From JBEKTY01 sp049515555 (GTDB taxonomy: Bacteria > Planctomycetota > Planctomycetia > Pirellulales > Thermoguttaceae): 34,045 bases of DNA. The position numbers were made by a program, and so were the translations under genes. Below are positions 1-8,649 of the stretch, piece after piece (position 1 is the first letter of the stretch; every line of letters starts with the position of its first letter). The notes below the pieces were generated by a model. The model worked only from the letters and a program-made list of their open reading frames with translations. It was not told the DNA's origin and did no database searches. The stretch lies in the NCBI GenBank assembly GCA_049515555.1, contig JBEKTY010000085.1:1-34045 (forward strand), in the 5' to 3' direction.

Positions 1-698
1 GATACGTTCTCCTGGCTCTCATGGGGATGACCTCCTGTACGTGGTTCAGCGGTATCCAATACCGCTAATGTAACCACTTTTGAGGCATCCCCTCTTTCCT
101 ATCTATAGCCAACTTTGGGAGATGGGTCGGGGGGGGGTACTGTGGGCGGCATCGCAAGAAACGACTGCTTACCCGCCAGCCGCCCTCACCCTAAGCAACC
201 GGGAAAGAACAACTTGAGCGAATTCCAGCGAAGGTGGCACGACCCGCCAGTAGTTAGCAAGGTTACGATCAAGGCCCCAAGACTGCCGTTTTGGCAGATT
301 GCAACAGTCTTGCTACTTGCAGTGTGTCATTGTGATACATGCTGAGCAGCGGCCCAAAGGCCTTTCATAGGGCGAGATTCCTACCCCCGGTGGGTACTGT
401 GGCCGCAGCAAGATTGTCCCGATTGCGCAAGTCGTTTGCCTGCAATGTGTTCAGTCAGCAGTCATCCACTAGCTGGGCCAGCGGGGCCGATCTGGCCAGG
501 CTCGGGTACGGCGTTTGCACCCAGCCGGTGCGGCGTCTGGGGCAGCTCAGGCGGCCAGAAAATCGTGTTTGTACTGCCACAACAGGAGAAAAACGGGTAC
601 AATACTCGAATCGAGAGGTGCCGTGCCCGTACTCGCCAAAGTAATAGCTCTTCTCAGAACTCGTCAAGAACCCTCTCGCGGTCGGAAGCGTATCGGAA
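1..698. other. Spacer without a supportable gene
   Basis: Short open frames on both strands overlap each other, lack convincing ribosome binding sites and have low-complexity or arginine/serine-rich translations, so none is called. The base composition is less GC-rich than the genes that follow. The stretch just before 699 probably holds the promoter of the sigma factor operon, but no clear -35/-10 pair could be assigned. Confidence 0.5.
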
Positions 699-1349
699 AT
701 GAACGGCACAACTGATCGGAAGCGGCTGCGGCCGCCGGGCCACGAGCGCCTGGCCGCCCACAGCGATGAGCAGCTTCTGCTGGATTACCGCGACCGCGGC
801 GATCGGCCGGCGTTCGAGGAGTTGGTATACCGGTACGAACGGGAGCTGTACGGCTATCTGCGGAACTACCTGGGTGACGCCGAGATGGCCGAAGACGTGT
901 TCCAGCAGACTTTCCTGCAAATCCACTTGAAGTGCGATCAGTTCGAGCCCGAGCGAAAGTTGCGGCCCTGGCTATACGCGGTGGCGACCAACCAGGCCAT
1001 TGATTACCAGCGCCGGCAGGTGCGGCACCGCATGGCCAGCCTGGATCGCCGGATGGGCGGAAAGCCGGGCGACGAGGCCACGGGGCCGCTGGCAGAGGTA
1101 TTCGGCAGTTGCGAGCCGGGACCGGTCGAGGAGAGCGAGTTTTCCGAACAGCGCGAGACGATTCGCCGTGCCGTGGACGATCTTCCGGAGCAGACTAAAC
1201 AAGTAGTGTTGCTCGTGTATTTCCAAGGTTTGAAATACCGTGAGGCAGCAGACATCCTGGCGATTCCCGTGGGCACGGTTAAGAGCCGACTTCACACCGC
1301 CATCCAGAAACTGGGTCACACCTTGACTCCAACCCACCTTCCGCGATGA
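699..1349 (+). CDS. ECF-type RNA polymerase sigma factor
   Basis: A 216-residue sigma-70 family protein of the extracytoplasmic-function class. Region 2 lies at about residues 25-105: a helix with a YRYERELYGYL core, then the DVFQQTF motif typical of region 2.2 and the RPWLYAVATNQAIDYQRR stretch. Region 4 lies at about 160-210, with LPEQTKQVVLL followed by the helix-turn-helix GLKYREAADIL...PVGTVKSRLHTA. The long linker between them (about 105-155) is polar and probably flexible. It would direct core RNA polymerase to a small set of promoters, often including its own. The stop overlaps the start of the next gene (ATGA), and that gene encodes a membrane protein, so the pair looks like a sigma/anti-sigma module. 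The ribosome binding site is weak. Family assignment is firm; the regulon is unknown. Confidence 0.93.
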   Translation: MNGTTDRKRLRPPGHERLAAHSDEQLLLDYRDRGDRPAFEELVYRYERELYGYLRNYLGDAEMAEDVFQQTFLQIHLKCDQFEPERKLRPWLYAVATNQAIDYQRRQVRHRMASLDRRMGGKPGDEATGPLAEVFGSCEPGPVEESEFSEQRETIRRAVDDLPEQTKQVVLLVYFQGLKYREAADILAIPVGTVKSRLHTAIQKLGHTLTPTHLPR

Positions 1350-2344
1350 CAGATCGGGTCCGAAAGCAAGTCCTTGGGTACCTGCTGGAGGCTTCAGACG
1401 ACTCGGAGCGCGAGTTGGTCGAGGCCCGCTTGCAGTGCGATCCGGCTTACCGGGGGGAGTTTCTTCGCGTCCGCCGGGAGCTGCGGCGGCTGGAGGAGGT
1501 GCGGGAGCCGGAGCCGCCGCCGCCGGGCTTGGCCTGGCGGACCTGCCAGTACGTGTTTGCGCAGGCGAAGTGGATCGGGGCTTCGGCTGCGCGGCGGCGG
1601 CGAATGACCCCGCACGCGGCCCCGCACGCCTGGACCGGCCACCTCCGCTGGCTGGACGCCGGCGTGGCGGCTGCGATCGTGGTGATGGCCGTGCTCGTCG
1701 TCCTGCCGGCCGTGCAGGGCAGCCGCTTTCAAGCCCGGCTGATCGCCTGCCAGGACAACCTGCGGCAGCTCGGCGTGGCGCTGACGGATTACAGCCGTGG
1801 GCACGGCGACTACTTCCCGCAGGTGCCGGCGGAGGGCAAGCTGGCGGCGGCCGGCGTCTACGCGCCGCTGTTGGTCCGCGACGGGCTGCTCACCGAGCCG
1901 CAGCGGGTGCTGTGCCCGGAATCGCCGGGCGCGGCTCAGGCCGGTTTTCGCATCCCGTCGGTCGAGGAGCTGCAGGCGGCTGGCGACGAGCGGCTGCCGG
2001 CTTTGCAGCAGCGGATGGGCGGCAGTTACGGCTATTGCCTGGGTCATTGGGAGGGCGGCTCCCTGGTGGCTGCCAAGAACTGTTCCCGCGCCTATTTCGC
2101 CCTCATGGCCGATGCCCCCAGCGACGTGCTGCCGGGGCGCCAGAGCCTGAATCACGATGGCCGGGGGCAGAACGTGCTGTTCGAGGACGGGCACGTCGAG
2201 TTCGCCCCCGGCTCGCAGCCGCAACCGGGCGGCGACGACATCTTCGCCAACGACGAGCACTGCGTGGCGGCCGGCATCCAAAGCGACGATTCGGTCATCG
2301 CCACCAGCGGCACCCCGCCCATCATCCCCGTGAATTACCGGTGA
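1346..2344 (+). CDS. Membrane anti-sigma-like protein with DUF1559-like C-terminal motif
   Basis: A 332-residue protein whose start overlaps the sigma factor stop. Residues 1-60 are charged and helical (EASDDSERELVEARLQCDP), like the cytoplasmic ends of ECF anti-sigma proteins. One membrane segment lies at about 105-123. The remainder should be outside the cytoplasm. After the membrane segment, CQDNLRQLGVALTDYSRGHGDYFP resembles the region that follows the pilin-like helix in planctomycete DUF1559 proteins, and NHDGRGQNVLFEDGHVEF near residue 270 resembles their His...Asp-Gly motif with one extra residue. I infer a sensor/anti-sigma role from the fusion of a cytoplasmic head with a DUF1559-like outer part and from the coupling to the sigma gene. 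No zinc-finger (HxxxCxxC) anti-sigma signature is visible, so the anti-sigma role is not proven. Confidence 0.75.
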   Translation: MTDRVRKQVLGYLLEASDDSERELVEARLQCDPAYRGEFLRVRRELRRLEEVREPEPPPPGLAWRTCQYVFAQAKWIGASAARRRRMTPHAAPHAWTGHLRWLDAGVAAAIVVMAVLVVLPAVQGSRFQARLIACQDNLRQLGVALTDYSRGHGDYFPQVPAEGKLAAAGVYAPLLVRDGLLTEPQRVLCPESPGAAQAGFRIPSVEELQAAGDERLPALQQRMGGSYGYCLGHWEGGSLVAAKNCSRAYFALMADAPSDVLPGRQSLNHDGRGQNVLFEDGHVEFAPGSQPQPGGDDIFANDEHCVAAGIQSDDSVIATSGTPPIIPVNYR

Positions 2345-4188
2345 TGAGCACTCCGCCGTCGCGACGCCAAGACATTCGCAACGTGGCGATTATCGCCCAC
2401 GTCGATCACGGCAAGACCACGCTGGTGGATTGCATGCTCCGCCAGAGCGGGCGATACCGCCAGACGCAACTGGTGGGCGAGCAGATCCTGGACAGCAACG
2501 ACCTGGAGCGCGAGCGGGGGATCACCATCCTGGCCAAGAACATCGCCGTTCCCTACCAGGGGGTGAAGATCAACATCATCGACACGCCGGGCCACGCCGA
2601 TTTCGGGGGCGAGGTGGAGCGGGTGCTGCGGATGGCCGACGGGGCGCTGGTCCTGGTCGACGCCGCCGAGGGCCCCATGCCCCAGACCCGCTTCGTGCTG
2701 CAAAAGGCCCTCCAATTCCGGCTGCGGCCGATCGTGGTGATCAACAAGGTGGATCGGCCCGACGCCCGGCCCCACGAGGTGCTCGACGAGGTGTTCGACC
2801 TGTTCCTGCGGCTGGGCGCCGACGACGCGCTGGCCGACTTCCCGCACATCTATGCCAGCTCGAAGCTGGGCTTCGCCACGCACGACCTGGCTGCGCCGGG
2901 CGATTCGGTGCGGCCCCTGATGGACATGATCCTGGCCAAGATTCCCGGTCCGGAGATCGACGCCCAGGCCTCGCTGCAAATGCTGGTGACCACGCTGGAC
3001 TGGTCGGACTACGTGGGGAAGATCGCCATCGGGCGGATCTACGCGGGAACGGTGTCGCCCGGCATGGAGGTGGCCCTGGCGCAGAGAGAAGGGCAGATCA
3101 CCCCGGGGCGCCTCGCCGCGGTCTACGTATTCGAGGACCTGGGACGGCTCGAGGTGCAATCGGCGGAGGCCGGCGACATCGTGGCCCTGGTGGGCCTGGA
3201 AACCGTTGAGATCGGCGACACGCTCAATGCCCGCGATTGCCCCCGGCCCCTGCCGCGGCTGACCGTCGACGAGCCGACGCTGAAGATGACCTTCGGCATC
3301 AACACCTCGCCCCTGGCCGGGCGCGAGGGCCGCTTCCTCACCAGCCGCCACCTCCGCGAGCGGCTGGCCAAGGAACTGCAGAAGAACGTGGCCCTGCGGG
3401 TCGAGCCGATTTCGGGCACGGAGCAGTTCTCCGTCTCCGGCCGCGGCATCCTGCACCTCTCCGTGCTCATCGAAATCATGCGCCGCGAAGGCTATGAACT
3501 TTCGATCGGCAAGCCGCACGTGATCCTGCACGAAGAACAGGGCCTGATCCAGGAGCCCTTCGAGACGCTGGTGGTCGAGGTGCCCGAGGGGCAGACCGGC
3601 CCGGTGATGGAAATGATCGGGCAGCGGCGGGGCAAACTGTTGGACATGACGCCCCACAACGACTATTCCTTCCTCACCTTTTCCATCCCGGCGCGGGGTT
3701 TGATCGGCCTGCGGACCCGGCTGCTGAACGCCACGCAGGGCACGGCCGTCATCCATCACCGCTTCGAGGGCTACCGGCCGATGGAGGGCGAGATCCTCAG
3801 CCGGGCCACCGGCGTGCTGGTTTCCATCGCCGCCGGCCGGGCCGTGGCCTACGGCCTGGACACGCTCCAGCAGCGGTCCGAGCTGCACGTCGCGCCCGGC
3901 GACGTGTGCTACGAGGGCATGATCGTGGGCGAGAACAGCCGCGCCGGCGACATGAACGTGAATCCCACCAAGGAGAAGAAGCTGAGCAACATGCGGGCCG
4001 TGGGGCACGACCGGAACATCCTGCTCCGGCCGGCCCGCCGACTGTCGCTGGAAGAGGCCCTGGAGTTCATCGAGGAGGACGAGCTGGTCGAGGTCACGCC
4101 CAGCCAGATCCGCTTGCGGAAAATCATCCTTAAGGAACTGGACCGCAAGCGTGCCGCCCGCCGGGGCGCGGGAGCGGTGTCCGGCTGA
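2344..4188 (+). CDS. typA: Ribosome-associated translational GTPase TypA/BipA
   Basis: A 614-residue translation-factor GTPase, the usual length for TypA/BipA. Near the N-terminus are the G1 loop AHVDHGKTT, the switch I motif ERERGITI, G3 DTPGH and G4 NKVD. EF-Tu domain II, the EF-G-like domains III and V and the BipA-specific C-terminal domain follow, including SGRGILHLSVLIE, RGLIGLRTRLLNATQG and NVNPTKEKKLSNMR. It binds the ribosome in the cytoplasm and helps 50S assembly and growth under stress or cold. The start ATG overlaps the TGA of the preceding gene by one base, which argues for translational coupling to the sigma/anti-sigma pair. The open frame continues upstream of 2344, but that part is out-of-frame readthrough of the previous gene. 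Confidence 0.97.
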   Translation: MSTPPSRRQDIRNVAIIAHVDHGKTTLVDCMLRQSGRYRQTQLVGEQILDSNDLERERGITILAKNIAVPYQGVKINIIDTPGHADFGGEVERVLRMADGALVLVDAAEGPMPQTRFVLQKALQFRLRPIVVINKVDRPDARPHEVLDEVFDLFLRLGADDALADFPHIYASSKLGFATHDLAAPGDSVRPLMDMILAKIPGPEIDAQASLQMLVTTLDWSDYVGKIAIGRIYAGTVSPGMEVALAQREGQITPGRLAAVYVFEDLGRLEVQSAEAGDIVALVGLETVEIGDTLNARDCPRPLPRLTVDEPTLKMTFGINTSPLAGREGRFLTSRHLRERLAKELQKNVALRVEPISGTEQFSVSGRGILHLSVLIEIMRREGYELSIGKPHVILHEEQGLIQEPFETLVVEVPEGQTGPVMEMIGQRRGKLLDMTPHNDYSFLTFSIPARGLIGLRTRLLNATQGTAVIHHRFEGYRPMEGEILSRATGVLVSIAAGRAVAYGLDTLQQRSELHVAPGDVCYEGMIVGENSRAGDMNVNPTKEKKLSNMRAVGHDRNILLRPARRLSLEEALEFIEEDELVEVTPSQIRLRKIILKELDRKRAARRGAGAVSG

Positions 4189-4398
4189 GAGGGGCGAGGG
4201 GCGAGTGGTGAGTTTGTTTGGGGAACTTCTGCCGCGCCAGTTGCAGCGAGGCGCGGATGTGCCCCATCAATTCCTCGGCGTGCTTATCGAGATCAGCACC
4301 ACTTTGCCGTCGGCGGCGGGCTTGCCGTCGGCACTGCGCAGGACGACCCGGGCCAACTCCCGCATTAAGGGACTGTATTCCGGATAAGCCTGGCGAGT

Positions 4399-4479
4399 GG
4401 GGTGCCCCTGCCGGCTTGTCCAGCAGTGCCGAACTACCATTGTGCACAACACTGCTGGACAAGCCAGCAGTGGCACCCC
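4399..4479. repeat. 30-bp inverted repeat (dispersed-palindrome type)
   Basis: Arms at 4399-4428 and 4450-4479 are reverse complements with 2 mismatches in 30 and a 21-base loop. The core of the arm is GGCTTGTCCAGCAGTG. It lies in the 411-bp spacer between typA and the glycoside hydrolase, which holds no supportable gene. The form suggests a dispersed, transcribed hairpin element; it may also act as a transcription barrier after typA. No T-run follows, so a simple intrinsic terminator is unlikely. Confidence 0.75.
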
Positions 4480-4599
4480 GCGTAGTGTAGTCTATGCCGC
4501 CGTGTTTGCCCACCGCCTCAAATCTTGCGGCCTTCTTGACTTCCCTGTGCCGCCCATTCATAGTTACGGTTCGACGTTAACAGAAACTAGAGGTGTGCC

Positions 4600-6729
4600 A
4601 TGCGCCGTGCCGCGTTGGGTGGGGTAATGCTGTGGGGCCTGGTTGCCATTGGCGTCGCCGCGGGCGAGGCGCTGCGAACCAACCACGCCGCGCCCGAGCG
4701 CAAGAAGGGCTGGAGCTGGGCCCAGCGCACTGGCGCGGTCCAGCCCAACTGCGGCAAACGCAATCCCGTGTTCTACGTGGGCGAGCCGGTGACGTTTTCC
4801 TTGGGCCCGGCGGCGGCGAGCTACGAGGTCCGCGACTACTGGGGCGAGCTGGTCGACCAAGGCCCGGCCGCCCAGCGCATTACGCTTAAGACGCCCAAGC
4901 CCGGCTGGTACAAGCTGTACGTCTACGGCAAGTCGGCCACGAAGGAGTGGGGCGACGTGGTGGGCGGAACCATGCTCGTCGTGGTGCGCCGCAAGGGCAA
5001 CTTCCCCGAGCTGCCGCCCAAGGACACGCCCGGCGGCGGCGTCACCGAGGACGAGGTGCTGCGCGGCGTAAGCGGCATGGGGCCGCAGCGCCACTCGGCC
5101 AACGCCGACAAGCCCGAGGAATCGATCCGCGAGCTGGAGAAGTCGATCGCCATCGATCGCCAAATGTATCTGCCCTACGACCCGCTGCGTAAGCGGGTGT
5201 TGATGATCGCCTTCCCCAACGGCACCAAGGGGAAAGAAGCGGGCGTGCGCAAGATCGTCGAGCGCTTCAAGGACGTGGTCCGCTACTACGAGCCGCGCAA
5301 CGAACCCAATTACGGCAGCCGCGGAAAAGACTTCGCCGAGAAGGAAATGAAACCCTTCTACGCTACGGTCAAGGGCGTCGACCGGAACCTCAAGGTGATG
5401 GGGCCGGGCACCGTGGCCATCAACCCGTCGCTCTTGCCCTTCATCGAAGACTTCCTCAAGGCCGGCGGCGCCGCGCATATCGACGCCTTCTCCATGCACG
5501 TCTACAACGGCTTCAACGGCGACCTGGTGATGGGCCGCAAGTCGATGGACAACCTGCTGGCCCTGCTCAAGCGATATGGGGCCGACAAGAAAGAGCTGTG
5601 GCAGACCGAGCAGGGCTACTTCGCCGCCATTTATGGCGTCTACCAGCCCCGCCACCAGGGGCGCTGGACCATGCTGGAAATGATGGTCTTCGACCAGTAC
5701 GGACTGCCCCGCGAGCACAACCACCTGTGGTACGACAAGAGCCACGGCTTCTGGGATTTCCCCACCTGGTGGGAGAACGACGACGGCGGGCTGAACCCCG
5801 CCTGGCCTTTGATGCGGGTCTTCGCCGAAGAGCAATTCGGCACTACCTTCGCCCGGGCCTTCGATTTCGGCGAGCCGGGCAACCGCTTGTATATCGGCAG
5901 CCTTTTCGAGTCGCCCGACAAGGCCAAGCGCGTGGCGATGTTCATGAGCGCCGGCAGCCCCGACGGCCAGGTGCGACTGAAGGTGGCCGGCGGCGACAGG
6001 CTGCACGTGGCCTCGGCCTTCGGGGTCGAGGCGGACCTGCCGCTCCGCGCGGGCGAGGCCCTGCTGGGCGTGCCCGAGCTGCCGGTCTACGTCGAGTTGG
6101 CCAGAGGGCAAACGATCGAGGTGCTGCCCACCGATTGGGGCCGCAACCTGGCCCGCGACAAGGGCGTAATCGCCGCGGCCGCCCATCCGCCGGCGCCGCC
6201 CGCGAACCCCCACGACGCCAACCAGAAGATCGCGGCGGAGCGGAACGTGGTGTCGAAGCTCATCAACGGCGAGCAGGAGAACTGGTACTATGCGCAGCGG
6301 CCGGGCGAGGGCCCGTGGATGGATAGTGCCGCGCAGTTTCCCACCTGGGTGGAGATCCGGCTGCCCGCCCCGGCCGCCGTGGCCCGCGTAATCGTCTACG
6401 CCGCTCCGCCCTGGCAATCGCAGGGCACGCTGTTGGACTACGAGCTGCAGTACGATCGCAACGGCCAGTGGGCGACGATCGAGCACGTCAAGGAGCCCAC
6501 CCGCACGTTGTGCGTCTTCACGCCGCCCACGCACACCACGGTGGACAGCTTCTTCAGCGACCGCTGGATCTTCCAGCATCGCTTCCCGCCGGTAACCACG
6601 CAGAAGATCCGCCTACTGGTGCACGACTGCACCTGGGGCGGCGGCGCGACCAAAGAAGAGACCGAGGCCGGCGGCCAGACGGGCCCTCATCAGGTGACCC
6701 TCCGCGAGGTGGAGATCTACGGGAAATAG
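4600..6729 (+). CDS. Secreted clan-A glycoside hydrolase with C-terminal discoidin-like domain
   Basis: A 709-residue protein with an N-terminal signal peptide (about residues 1-22, MRRAALGGVMLWGLVAIGVA). A small beta domain (about 50-130) precedes a TIM-barrel catalytic domain (about 150-430). The motif RNEPNY places the likely acid/base at Glu235, and WQTEQGY places the likely nucleophile at Glu337, the pattern of clan GH-A retaining glycosidases such as GH39-like enzymes. FSMHVYNG (about 297-304) is the His/Tyr strand usual between them. The C-terminal 170 residues (WVEIRLPAPAAVARVIVY ... VTLREVEIYGK) look like an F5/8-type (discoidin) carbohydrate-binding module. It would act on an extracellular polysaccharide, consistent with planctomycetes degrading marine or plant glycans. 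The substrate cannot be read from the sequence. Confidence 0.82.
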   Translation: MRRAALGGVMLWGLVAIGVAAGEALRTNHAAPERKKGWSWAQRTGAVQPNCGKRNPVFYVGEPVTFSLGPAAASYEVRDYWGELVDQGPAAQRITLKTPKPGWYKLYVYGKSATKEWGDVVGGTMLVVVRRKGNFPELPPKDTPGGGVTEDEVLRGVSGMGPQRHSANADKPEESIRELEKSIAIDRQMYLPYDPLRKRVLMIAFPNGTKGKEAGVRKIVERFKDVVRYYEPRNEPNYGSRGKDFAEKEMKPFYATVKGVDRNLKVMGPGTVAINPSLLPFIEDFLKAGGAAHIDAFSMHVYNGFNGDLVMGRKSMDNLLALLKRYGADKKELWQTEQGYFAAIYGVYQPRHQGRWTMLEMMVFDQYGLPREHNHLWYDKSHGFWDFPTWWENDDGGLNPAWPLMRVFAEEQFGTTFARAFDFGEPGNRLYIGSLFESPDKAKRVAMFMSAGSPDGQVRLKVAGGDRLHVASAFGVEADLPLRAGEALLGVPELPVYVELARGQTIEVLPTDWGRNLARDKGVIAAAAHPPAPPANPHDANQKIAAERNVVSKLINGEQENWYYAQRPGEGPWMDSAAQFPTWVEIRLPAPAAVARVIVYAAPPWQSQGTLLDYELQYDRNGQWATIEHVKEPTRTLCVFTPPTHTTVDSFFSDRWIFQHRFPPVTTQKIRLLVHDCTWGGGATKEETEAGGQTGPHQVTLREVEIYGK

Positions 6730-6759
6730 CCCGGGCCCCGGCCCGCGGAAAACGCCCGT

Positions 6760-6912
6760 CACCGCATTTCGACGCGGGGACGCGGAGACGCGGGGACGCA
6801 CTGGCGCCGCTCCGCCCCGAAGGGGCCGCAACATATCAGCCCGGGGCAAGCGCAGCGCCGCCCCGGGTTGCGGCCGCCATAAATACCCTGCCCTGAAAGG
6901 GCGAAACAACCG
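6760..6912. repeat. Left arm of ~150-bp imperfect inverted repeat
   Basis: This arm pairs with 7040-7213 in inverted orientation. Shared blocks, in order, are GCCCTGAAAGGGC against GCCCTTTCAGGGC, a GC-rich block around CCCGGGGCAAGC, CCGCAACATATCAGCCC against GGGCTAATATGTTGCGG, and the GACGCGGGGAC tract. The arms flank a broken IS200-like transposase, the arrangement expected for REP-like palindromes around a REP-associated tyrosine transposase. Confidence 0.7.
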
Positions 6913-6924
6913 CGGAGGCCCAAA

Positions 6925-7030
6925 ATGTCGCAATCGCTGGTCAAGAACCTGGTCCATCTGGTATGACGAACTGCTGTTGCTGCTTGAGCGTCACGGGGTT
7001 GAGTTCGACGAACGGTACCTATGGGATTAA
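6925..7030 (+). pseudogene. Remnant of IS200-like / REP-associated tyrosine transposase
   Basis: A well-placed GGAGG precedes ATG at 6925, and the first codons read MSQSLVKNLVHLV. This matches the usual start of IS200-like and REP-associated (Y1) transposases, whose N-terminus reads M(P/S)QSL..(I/L)YVHLVFSTK. The frame then stops. One base out of frame, 6973-7030 reads ELLLLLERHGVEFDERYLWD and a stop, matching the usual C-terminal end (...YDERYVWD) of the same family. About 100 residues, including the HUH and catalytic tyrosine motifs, are missing between the two ends. It is therefore an internally deleted, inactive copy. It sits exactly between the two inverted arms. Confidence 0.72.
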
Positions 7031-7039
7031 CAGGCATTT

Positions 7040-7213
7040 GTGAAGCCCTTTCAGGGCTTCTTCGCGAGGGATAACGATACCCAGGGCGGCGCTTCGCGGC
7101 TGGCGCCGCTCGGCTTGCCCTGGGCTAATATGTTGCGGCCCCCTCGGGGCGGGCGGCCCCACTGCAGCGCCGTGTCTCCGTGTCTCGCTGTCCCCGCGTC
7201 AAAATACGGGCTA
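7040..7213. repeat. Right arm of ~150-bp imperfect inverted repeat
   Basis: Inverted partner of 6760-6912. It begins GAAGCCCTTTCAGGGCTTC (itself a hairpin) and runs through GGGCTAATATGTTGCGG to a GTCCCCGCGTCAAAATACGGG block. Together with the left arm it could fold the whole 450-bp region into a long stem with the transposase remnant in the loop. Confidence 0.7.
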
Positions 7214-7270
7214 GGGCGCTTTCCAGGCGGCGGCCGCCGCCGTCCAGGCGGAACGTTGCAAATTGTGGAC

Positions 7271-7400
7271 GCCCGGTCCCCTCTCCCTCCGGGAGAGGGT
7301 TCGAGTGAGGGCTGCCGGCCGCGATGTTCTGCCATGCCTATGCGACTTCCCCATGCCCTCACCCCTTGCCCCTCTCCCAGAGGGAGAGGGGAGACCAGTT
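7271..7400. repeat. CTCTCCCTCCGGGAGAGGG repeat pair upstream of dnaA
   Basis: The palindromic stretch CCCTCTCCCTCCGGGAGAGGG at 7278-7298 is followed about 75 bp later by a related inverted copy (CCCTCTCCCAGAGGGAGAGGG near 7370-7391). The same sequence with its flank, over roughly 31 bases starting CGCCCGGTCCCCTC, recurs at 10146-10177 after dnaN. It is a dispersed repeat of a kind common in GC-rich bacterial genomes. The rest of 7214-7557 holds no supportable gene. Confidence 0.7.
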
Positions 7401-7557
7401 TGCACGCCTCCGTCTTTAACCCGGTGCGTATGGGGCTCGCCGGGGCTCGACCCAGCCAACTTTGAAGTTGGCCGGCTTGTTGCCACTCCGCGCCCGGGCT
7501 GAAACCTGGTATACTTCCGGCTGTAACCGTTCACCCGCCCGGGCCCGAATTTTGCGG

Positions 7558-8649
7558 ATGGAGCCGAGAGTGTCCGACGCCATCGTAACGATCCCCATTC
7601 CGGGCGAACCGCTGGCCTGTGGCTCGCCGTCGCGGGGCGGCCGCCGCGGCCGGTTCGCCCTGAGCGGGTTCCTGGCCGGGCCGGAGAACCGCCTGGTCGA
7701 GCCCGCCGTCCGCGGCATGTTGGCCGAGCCGTCGGTGCGGTACAACCCCTTGGTTCTGTACGGTCCGAGCGGAACCGGCAAGTCGCACCTGGCGCGGGGC
7801 CTGGCTGCGGCGTGGCGTGATCGTTTTCCGCGGGGCCGCGTGGTCTACGCCAGCGCCGTGGATTTCGCCCGCGAGCTGGCCGACGCCATCGACAGCCAGG
7901 CGGTGGAAGAATTCCGCTCCGGTTATCGCGATGCCACACTGGCGGTGTTCGAGGACGTGGGCAACCTGGCCGGCAAGCCGGCGGCGCAGGAGGAATTGAT
8001 CTGCACCCTGGACGCCCTGGTGGGTCAGGGGGCACAAGTGCTGGTGACGGCGTGGGCGGCCCCTGCCGAGTTGGCTGGCCTGCTGCCGGCTTTGCAGAGT
8101 CGCTTATCCGCCGGTCTGACGGTTCCGCTGGCCCCGCCGGGCGCCGCTGCCCGGGCCGCCATTCTCCGGCAGTGGGCCACGCAACTGGATGTCCGCCTGG
8201 CTGATTCGGCGCTAGCGCTGCTGGCCGAGGGGCTGGCGGGGACGGTCCCGGAGCTGCTGGGGGCCGTGGTGCAATTGGAGACCCCGGCCCGGCACGACCG
8301 CCGCACGATCGACCTGCCCACGGTGCGGCAGTTCGTTGCGGATCGCGACTGCCGTCGCCAGCCCGAGCTGCGCGAGATCGCGCTGGGCACGGCCCGTTAC
8401 TTCGCGCTCAAGCTGGCCGACCTGCGGGGGCCCTCGCGGCGTCGGCCGGTGGTCGTCGCCCGCGGCGTGGCCGTCTACCTCTGCCGCTTGCTGACCCGCC
8501 AGAGCCTGCTCACGATCGGCTGTTATTTCGGCAAGCGGGACCACACGACGATCATGCACGCCTGCCGAAAAACCGAGTGCCTCGTCGGCAGCAACCCGGA
8601 GATCCGCCAGGCGACCCACCGCCTTCAGCAGGAGCTTGGAAAATGCTGA
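7558..8649 (+). CDS. dnaA: Divergent chromosomal replication initiator DnaA
   Basis: A 363-residue AAA+ protein. Walker A is GPSGTGKSH at about 69-77 and Walker B is LAVFEDVGNL near 120, where most DnaA proteins have a DD pair instead of ED. Domain IV carries the DnaA signature GKRDHTTIMHACRK at about 325-338, the loop that reads DnaA boxes. The protein is about 80-100 residues shorter than typical DnaA and lacks a recognisable domain I; the first 45 residues are unlike the oligomerisation domain. ATG at 7558 is preferred, since codons upstream of it look non-coding; GTG at 7570 is an alternative. The next genes are dnaN, dciA and gyrB, which supports a true DnaA over an Hda/RctB-like paralogue. 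Confidence 0.85.
   Translation: MEPRVSDAIVTIPIPGEPLACGSPSRGGRRGRFALSGFLAGPENRLVEPAVRGMLAEPSVRYNPLVLYGPSGTGKSHLARGLAAAWRDRFPRGRVVYASAVDFARELADAIDSQAVEEFRSGYRDATLAVFEDVGNLAGKPAAQEELICTLDALVGQGAQVLVTAWAAPAELAGLLPALQSRLSAGLTVPLAPPGAAARAAILRQWATQLDVRLADSALALLAEGLAGTVPELLGAVVQLETPARHDRRTIDLPTVRQFVADRDCRRQPELREIALGTARYFALKLADLRGPSRRRPVVVARGVAVYLCRLLTRQSLLTIGCYFGKRDHTTIMHACRKTECLVGSNPEIRQATHRLQQELGKC

Noticed and set aside
115..644. Small frames in the first 700 bases
   Set aside because: Overlapping on several frames, no ribosome binding sites, no recognisable domain.
1435..2343. N-terminal extension of TypA of 303 residues
   Set aside because: It is out-of-frame readthrough of the anti-sigma-like gene; the TypA motifs start at 2344.
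4564..6579. Long antisense frame of 671 codons over the glycoside hydrolase
   Set aside because: Codon bias of GC-rich sense genes creates it; the translation is repetitive and lacks any family motif. The same holds for antisense frames over typA (2335-4008) and gyrB (10539-12905).
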